Assembly: GCA_002342345.1 (NCBI GenBank)
Contig: DDPU01000012.1
Coordinates: forward strand, 3,545-12,758
Direction: 5' to 3'
DNA: 9,214 nt
Origin: Verrucomicrobia bacterium UBA2460
GTDB lineage: Bacteria; Verrucomicrobiota; Verrucomicrobiia; Methylacidiphilales; Verrucolacustridaceae
A model generated the notes under the pieces. That model was not told the DNA's origin and made no database searches. It saw only the letters and a program-made list of their open reading frames with translations. Shown piece after piece: positions 7,535-9,214 of the stretch. How positions within the stretch are numbered: position 1 is the stretch's first letter; the number at the start of each line of letters is the position of its first letter. A program made the position numbers and the translations under genes.

Positions 7535-7591
7535 GGGATTAAGGGGTCCAGGGATTAAGGGGTTAAGGTGGTCTAGGTCATGAGGGATCAT
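7535..7591 (+). repeat. Left octamer array, running into the start of the four-helix-bundle gene
   Basis: Successive units on the + strand are GGGATTAA at 7535, GGGGTCCA at 7543, GGGATTAA at 7551 and GGGGTTAA at 7559. A 9-nt unit GGTGGTCTA follows at 7567, then GGTCATGA at 7576 and GGGATCAT at 7584. The start codon of the gene (7580-7582) lies inside a degenerate unit. The array starts 5 nt after the pheS stop. Confidence 0.7.
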
Positions 7592-7936
7592 CGGAGATTG
7601 AGGGCTTTTGAGCTCGCCGATGAAATGGTTTTGGAGACCTATCGGCTAACCAAGAATTTTCCCAAAGAGGAAACTTTCAGCTTGGTTGCGCAAATGCGCC
7701 GGGCCGCGGTCTCGATTGCCTCCAATATCGTCGAAGGATGCGCACGGGATAGCCGAGCTGAGTATCTCCGCTTCCTGGAAATCGCCTTCGGTTCCGTGCG
7801 GGAGGTGGCTTATCAAGCCAGTTTGGCTGAGCGCCTCGACTACTTCCGCAAAGGTGACGGCCCCGGCTTTCTTGGAAAAATCGATGAATGTGAGAGGGTG
7901 CTGTCCGCTTTGATCCGATCCGTCCGCGGTTCCTAA
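7580..7936 (+). CDS. Four-helix-bundle protein (S23 / 23S rRNA IVP family, Avd-like)
   Basis: This 118-aa protein belongs to the family first found encoded in 23S rRNA intervening sequences; its biochemical role is not established. Family hallmarks in order are an N-terminal HRRLRAFELADEMV helix with YRLTKNFPKEE (about 5-31), the signature VAQMRRAAVSIASNIVEGCAR (36-56), YLRFLEIAFGSVREVAYQ (62-79), and a final helix LGKIDECERVLSALIRSVRG. The relatives resemble pentameric basic Avd proteins that bind nucleic acid; a similar activity here is only a suggestion. The ATG at 7580 matches the usual N-terminus. The gene is visibly less GC-rich than its neighbours, with codons such as TTT, GAA and ATT more frequent. 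It ends 5 bp from the convergent deaminase stop. No 23S rRNA sequence is nearby, so it is a free-standing copy. Confidence 0.93.
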   Translation: MRDHRRLRAFELADEMVLETYRLTKNFPKEETFSLVAQMRRAAVSIASNIVEGCARDSRAEYLRFLEIAFGSVREVAYQASLAERLDYFRKGDGPGFLGKIDECERVLSALIRSVRGS

Positions 7937-7940
7937 GTTT

Positions 7941-7974
7941 CTTAACCCCTTAATCCCTTAATCCCCGAATCCCT
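7941..7974 (-). repeat. Right octamer array, inverted relative to the left one, coding for the deaminase C-terminus
   Basis: Read on the - strand from 7974, units are GGGATTC (7 nt), GGGGATTAA (9 nt), GGGATTAA (8 nt) and GGGGTTAA (8 nt) ending at 7943. The last two, with flanks, give the perfect 18-bp inverted match to the left arm. The same bases encode the final ten residues and stop codon of the deaminase gene. Confidence 0.7.
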
Positions 7975-8385
7975 TTCCACAACCCTCAAATCCACCTTCA
8001 GTCGCTTCGCGAGTTCAAACGGCACGGGATGGGTATCGGGCTCGGGGCTAGGGTAGCAGACGATAATTTTCACCCCATAACGGACGGCATCGACGAGGCA
8101 GCGGTCGCAGGGCGGCAGGGTGACCGCCAAGAGGTAGGGATCGCCAGGCTGGCAAAAAGCGAGCGCATTGCTTTCCGCATGGGTCGTCAGGCGGCGACGG
8201 AAGTCGCGATGCATGGCCTCCTCTTCGGTAAGGTCGACGCCGGGCGGTTGGCCGTTGAAACCGATGCCGCAGACGCTGCCCTCTTTTCGGAGAATGGCGC
8301 AACCGACTTTGTGATATCGGTCGGCGCTGGTGGGGGCGGCGGCCTCCGCCAGGCGCAGGGCCAGCTGGATCCATTTGTCTTTCAT
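7942..8385 (-). CDS. dCMP/cytidine deaminase family protein (zinc-dependent)
   Basis: This 147-aa cytosolic deaminase of the CDA superfamily is closest in pattern to deoxycytidylate deaminase, which converts dCMP to dUMP for dTMP synthesis. The zinc/catalytic motif HAE is at 69-71 (THAESNALAFC), and PPCDRC at 91-96 supplies C93 and C96. Upstream, KVGCAIL (26-32) and GFNGQPPGVD (42-51) match the substrate-side pattern of dCMP deaminases. The exact substrate cannot be read from the sequence. The ATG at 8385 overlaps the TGA of the upstream membrane-protein gene (TCAT on +, 8382-8385), and the protein starts at its usual point. A longer frame to 8604 would run through that gene and is rejected. 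The last ten residues (ending DSGIKGLRG) and the stop are encoded by the octamer repeat of the neighbouring element. Confidence 0.85.
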   Translation of the reverse strand: MKDKWIQLALRLAEAAAPTSADRYHKVGCAILRKEGSVCGIGFNGQPPGVDLTEEEAMHRDFRRRLTTHAESNALAFCQPGDPYLLAVTLPPCDRCLVDAVRYGVKIIVCYPSPEPDTHPVPFELAKRLKVDLRVVERDSGIKGLRG

Positions 8386-8738
8386 GATTTTTCTTCCGGG
8401 ACATGCAGGCGATGGAGAATCCGGTGCACCACCGGGGCGAGCAGGATGCCGCTGCCGGCAATGAGGACCAAACCGCAGAAAAGGGCGTAAAAGGAGGCGA
8501 AGATCTTGGCGGTGGGGCTGGAAAGGTCGGCGCTGTAGATGGGGCCCTCGCCGCCCATCAGCATGGAGGATTCGAGAAGGGCATCGAGCCAGGGGAGTCC
8601 GCAAAGATAACGGTAGCCGGCCATACCGAGGGCAAGGGTGAAGCCGATGAGCACCAAGGTGATGAAAAGGTGGCTGGCCATCCGCCGCAGAAAGACGTGG
8701 TGTGGGGCAACCGGTTGACGGTGGTGCTCAAAGGGCAT
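8382..8738 (-). CDS. Small two-helix membrane protein, pore-loop-like, unknown function
   Basis: This 118-aa protein has a His/Arg-rich N-terminus (MPFEHHRQPVAPHH), a first transmembrane helix at about 24-41 (LFITLVLIGFTLALGMAG), and a reentrant-looking segment at about 49-66 (PWLDALLESSMLMGGEGP). A second helix follows at about 78-102 (KIFASFYALFCGLVLIAG), then a basic tail RILHRLH. The helix, short loop with Gly pair, helix layout recalls half of a two-TM ion-channel pore, but no TVGYG-type selectivity filter is present. I recognise it as a conserved-hypothetical type and not a named family. The ATG at 8738 is chosen; an in-frame TTG at 8759 would add seven residues, and no good Shine-Dalgarno separates the options. 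Its stop overlaps the deaminase start, so the two are coupled. Confidence 0.7.
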   Translation of the reverse strand: MPFEHHRQPVAPHHVFLRRMASHLFITLVLIGFTLALGMAGYRYLCGLPWLDALLESSMLMGGEGPIYSADLSSPTAKIFASFYALFCGLVLIAGSGILLAPVVHRILHRLHVPEEKS

Positions 8739-8833
8739 CCTCTGTTCGTACACAGGCAAAAGCTAGAGACCAAGAAGCAGGAAAGAGCCGTGCCAAAAAT
8801 AAGCGAAAAAGTGGGAAGGGCTCGCTCCGCAGA

Positions 8834-8897
8834 AGATGGTAGATCGGAGATGGGATATGGGGGTTGCCGGTCTTCCATCTCCCGGACCCCATCTCCG
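8834..8897. repeat. Mirror-image short-repeat cluster without ORF
   Basis: The left half on the + strand is G-rich with AGATGG/GAGATGGG variants (8834-8862). The right half is C-rich with CCATCTCCC and CCCATCTCCG (8875-8897). A perfect 10-bp inverted repeat pairs CGGAGATGGG (8845-8854) with CCCATCTCCG (8888-8897). It lies between the membrane-protein gene and tRNA-Tyr. The rest of 8739-8922 holds no gene I can support; the promoter of the - strand pair must be there. Confidence 0.55.
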
Positions 8898-8920
8898 TTT
8901 CCCGCTCGCAGGGCGGGAAA
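8898..8920 (-). terminator. Hairpin downstream of tRNA-Tyr
   Basis: TTTCCCGC (8898-8905) and GCGGGAAA (8913-8920) form a perfect 8-bp stem with a 7-nt loop, 2 nt beyond the discriminator base of tRNA-Tyr. No T-run follows on the - strand, so it may act as a processing or 3'-end structure rather than as an intrinsic terminator. Confidence 0.4.
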
Positions 8921-8922
8921 AG

Positions 8923-9006
8923 TGGGCGGAGCTGGATTCGAACCAGCGAAGGCGTAGAGCCAGCAGATTTACAGTCTGCCCCGTTTGGCCACTTCGGTAT
9001 CCGCCC
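8923..9006 (-). tRNA. tRNA-Tyr (anticodon GTA)
   Basis: On the - strand the acceptor arms GGGCGGA (9006-9000) and TCCGCCC (8930-8924) pair fully, with discriminator A at 8923. The anticodon stem GCAGA/TCTGC encloses CTGTAAA with anticodon GTA. A long class II variable arm (about TGGCTCTACGCCTTC) is present, as expected for bacterial tRNA-Tyr. The T arm is GCTGG-TTCGAAT-CCAGC. The length is 84 nt and CCA is not encoded. It is divergent from tRNA-Arg. Confidence 0.95.
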
Positions 9007-9017
9007 GGGAAAGGGAA

Positions 9018-9046
9018 AGACTCGCAAAAAAGCGGGGGGCGGTCAA
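9018..9046 (-). promoter_or_regulatory. Possible promoter of tRNA-Tyr
   Basis: On the - strand TTGACC (9046-9041) is a near-consensus -35 box. Exactly 17 nt further is GAGTCT (9023-9018), a poor -10 box, about 11 nt before the mature 5' end. The -35 and spacing are good and the -10 is weak. Confidence 0.35.
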
Positions 9047-9068
9047 AAGGGTTCCCTCGGGTGCGAGA

Positions 9069-9097
9069 TTGCCTCGGTCCGTTGGGAAAGGTAGGAT
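9069..9097 (+). promoter_or_regulatory. Probable sigma-70-type promoter of tRNA-Arg
   Basis: TTGCCT (9069-9074) and TAGGAT (9092-9097) are separated by 17 nt, with the -10 box ending 10 nt before the mature 5' end of tRNA-Arg at 9108. Spacing and position are right for a tRNA promoter. Confidence 0.5.
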
Positions 9098-9107
9098 TTT
9101 AGCTTCT

Positions 9108-9181
9108 GCGCTGTTAGCTCAACTGGATAGAGCACCTGACTACGGATCAGGAGGTTAGAGGTTCGAATCCTCTACGGCGCA
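9108..9181 (+). tRNA. tRNA-Arg (anticodon ACG)
   Basis: The acceptor arms GCGCTGT (9108-9114) and ACGGCGC (9174-9180) pair with one G-T wobble, with discriminator A at 9181. The D arm contains TAGCTCAACTGGATAGA. The anticodon stem CCTGA/TCAGG (9135-9151) encloses CTACGGA with ACG at 9142-9144; A34 is normally edited to inosine by TadA to read CGN codons. The T arm has GAGGTTCGAATCCTC. CCA is not encoded. Confidence 0.96.
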
Positions 9182-9194
9182 CAGTTCTTTCTTT

Positions 9195-9214
9195 GCGGCT
9201 GTAGTTCAATGGTA
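9195..9214 (+). tRNA. tRNA, 5' part only, probably tRNA-Gly (cut by window end)
   Basis: The last 20 nt, GCGGCTG followed by TAGTTCAATGGTA, read as a 5' acceptor strand and D arm. The GCGG start with TTCAATGGTA is most typical of bacterial tRNA-Gly. The anticodon lies outside the window, so identity is tentative. It follows tRNA-Arg by 13 nt and is likely co-transcribed. Confidence 0.65.

Larger units (their letters stand above)
7535..7974. mobile_element. Putative small mobile or dispersed element: four-helix-bundle gene between inverted octamer arrays
   Basis: A single small gene (7580-7936) is framed by short-period G-rich repeats in inverted orientation. The inner arms contain a perfect 18-bp inverted repeat, AGGGATTAAGGGGTTAAG at 7550-7567 and its complement at 7941-7958. 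The unit lies between pheS and the convergent deaminase gene, and the neighbours' ends touch the repeats on both sides. Genes of this family are known as passengers in 23S rRNA intervening sequences, and relatives act as accessory proteins (Avd) of diversity-generating retroelements. No transposase, reverse transcriptase or target-site duplication is visible, so mobility is inferred only from architecture and lower GC content. Confidence 0.5.

Noticed and set aside
7535..7974. A diversity-generating retroelement (Avd-like protein plus template/variable repeats)
   Set aside because: No reverse transcriptase or long near-identical TR/VR pair is present in the window, and the repeats are short inverted octamers.
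7535..7974. A 23S rRNA intervening sequence
   Set aside because: The flanks are pheS and a deaminase gene; no rRNA sequence is present.
7535..7974. A CRISPR array
   Set aside because: The units are 7-9 bp, contiguous and degenerate, with no spacers and no cas genes.
8386..8604. Longer N-terminus for the deaminase
   Set aside because: The extension lies entirely within the membrane-protein gene in another frame and is not deaminase-like. The ATG at 8385 forms a standard stop/start overlap.
8781..8795. A sigma-54-like -24/-12 site on the - strand (TGGCAC... TTTC)
   Set aside because: The -24 half is good, but the -12 half lacks the GC dinucleotide at the required spacing; chance occurrence is likely.

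Overview
The window is about 9.2 kb of GC-rich bacterial chromosome, mostly housekeeping genes. The protein flavours (a Bacteroidetes/PVC-like SdhA C-terminus, a Wolinella-type short SdhB), the infC-rpmI-rplT-pheS order, several weak or absent Shine-Dalgarno sites, tRNA genes without an encoded CCA and a resident 23S-IVP-type four-helix-bundle gene fit a Verrucomicrobiota or related PVC bacterium. That placement is an inference from general resemblance and not a proven assignment.

Layout. (1) 1-1169, + strand: the 3' end of sdhA and the complete sdhB, overlapping by ATGA. They encode the catalytic flavoprotein and iron-sulfur subunits of succinate dehydrogenase/fumarate reductase. (2) 1179-5015, - strand: a large secreted tetratricopeptide-repeat protein (1040 aa) followed by nth (endonuclease III). 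nth converges on sdhB across a shared terminator hairpin. (3) 5016-5246: a leader with a terminator-like hairpin plus T-tract, well placed to be an attenuator for the next operon. (4) 5247-7530, + strand: infC, rpmI, rplT and pheS (IF-3, L35, L20, Phe-tRNA synthetase alpha). A hairpin enclosing the rplT stop codon overlaps the pheS ribosome binding site. pheT does not follow. (5) 7535-7974: a compact element made of a four-helix-bundle (S23/IVP-like) gene between inverted arrays of a degenerate octamer (GGGATTAA type), including a perfect 18-bp inverted repeat. (6) 7942-8738, - strand: a small two-helix membrane protein translationally coupled to a dCMP/cytidine-deaminase-family protein. The last ten codons and the stop of the deaminase are made of the octamer repeat. 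(7) 8739-9214: a second mirror-image repeat cluster without an ORF, tRNA-Tyr(GTA) on the - strand, tRNA-Arg(ACG) on the + strand, and the first 20 nt of another tRNA, probably Gly.

The most interesting object is the four-helix-bundle element at 7535-7974. It sits where pheT might be expected, its repeats abut the pheS stop on one side and form the 3' end of the deaminase gene on the other, and two other short-period repeat clusters (1842-1871 and 8834-8897) suggest a wider family of such repeats in this genome.
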